DNA of 35,266 nucleotides, taken from the NCBI GenBank assembly GCA_903994795.1, contig CAJEYI010000009.1:1-35266 (forward strand). The letters run 5' to 3'. The notes under the pieces are model-generated. The model was not told the DNA's origin, made no database searches, and saw only the letters and a list, made by a program, of their open reading frames with translations. Source of the DNA: an uncultured bacterium. GTDB taxonomy: Bacteria > Patescibacteriota > Minisyncoccia > Phycocordibacterales > Phycocordibacteraceae. Below are positions 35,094 to 35,266 of the stretch, piece after piece; within the stretch, counting starts at the first letter, position 1; every line of letters starts with the position of its first letter. The position numbers and the translations under genes are program-made.

Positions 35094-35122
35094 CGCCCGC
35101 TCTGCCCACCGGCAGGCGGGCG
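35094..35122. repeat. GC-rich nested inverted repeat (REP-like)
   Basis: CGCCCGC..GCGGGCG arms enclose a second pair CTGCC..GGCAG. Similar GC-rich palindromes with CTGCCxxxCGGCAGGCGGG are scattered in many Parcubacteria genomes as intergenic repeats, by memory of the group rather than by search. It may be the terminator of the gene before it. The rest of 35123-35266 shows no gene. Confidence 0.6.
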
Positions 35123-35266
35123 TCTTACTTATCTATGCAAATGTGTGTCTACCACTCCGACCCATTACACCTAGTGAAGCAACTATTGTACTCACTGCGC
35201 CATACACAAACCACTTGTGCATCTAAATTTGGCAGACATTTCTGCCTTTGTGCATTTCTACATTTC

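Overview
The window looks like part of the chromosome of a Candidate Phyla Radiation (Patescibacteria, Parcubacteria-like) bacterium. The evidence is a 23S rRNA gene carrying three group I introns, a 16S rRNA with a changed 530-loop sequence, an archaeal-type UMP kinase, a secreted peptidoglycan-binding-domain surface protein with a Thr-rich linker, HTH proteins with KGH/KDTK-type segments, very tight gene packing, and almost no Shine-Dalgarno (SD) sequences. The assignment is by gene style only; no database search was possible.

Layout: 1-2300 (minus) holds murI (cut by the window edge), murD and a PrcB-like secreted protein. 2372-4600 (minus) holds tRNA-Ile(GAU) and the 16S rRNA gene with its own consensus promoter and an 18-bp processing stem. 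4600-4820 has a bidirectional terminator and an odd tRNA-like element. 4966-9063 has archaeal-type pyrH (plus strand), then the minus-strand unit secD-secF-P-loop kinase-NUDIX. 9096-10024 is a GC-rich cassette with an SD-bearing gene of unknown function. 10087-15693 holds folD and an envelope polysaccharide group (two nucleotide-sugar epimerases, a polyprenyl-phosphate sugar transferase, and a divergent glycosyltransferase). 15730-17621 holds rodA and a membrane-anchored Cys-rich protein. 17679-22600 holds 5S and 23S rRNA with introns at E. coli positions L1931, L1951 (encoding a LAGLIDADG protein) and L2593, preceded by a small terminated leader RNA. 22599-25915 holds an ATP-grasp ligase, a mechanosensitive-channel-like membrane protein, an HTH/nucleotidyltransferase-like protein and a zeta-toxin-like kinase with a small partner. 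25944-27365 is rplJ-rplL with an L10 leader. 27421-30928 holds the large surface protein and an HTH regulator. 31094-34726 holds ftsK, a small Ig-like membrane protein and recA. A second SD-bearing orphan gene and a GC hairpin end the window.

The most striking observation concerns translation initiation. The 16S gene has a clean helix 45, but the tail after it reads GGAACAUAUCC where GGAUCACCUCC is expected, so the anti-SD is missing from its usual place. About 215 nt separate helix 45 from the 3' processing stem, and the only CCUCC in that interval is paired inside a hairpin. Nearly all genes that look native lack an SD, and some seem to be leaderless. The two genes with textbook SDs (start codons at 9887 and 34823) are orphan genes that look acquired. 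The ribosomal RNA operon is also split: 16S-tRNA-Ile and 23S-5S lie about 13 kb apart, each with its own near-consensus promoter.

Several perfect inverted repeats of unclear origin occur, one of them exactly 45 nt long and in frame inside a glycosyltransferase gene.
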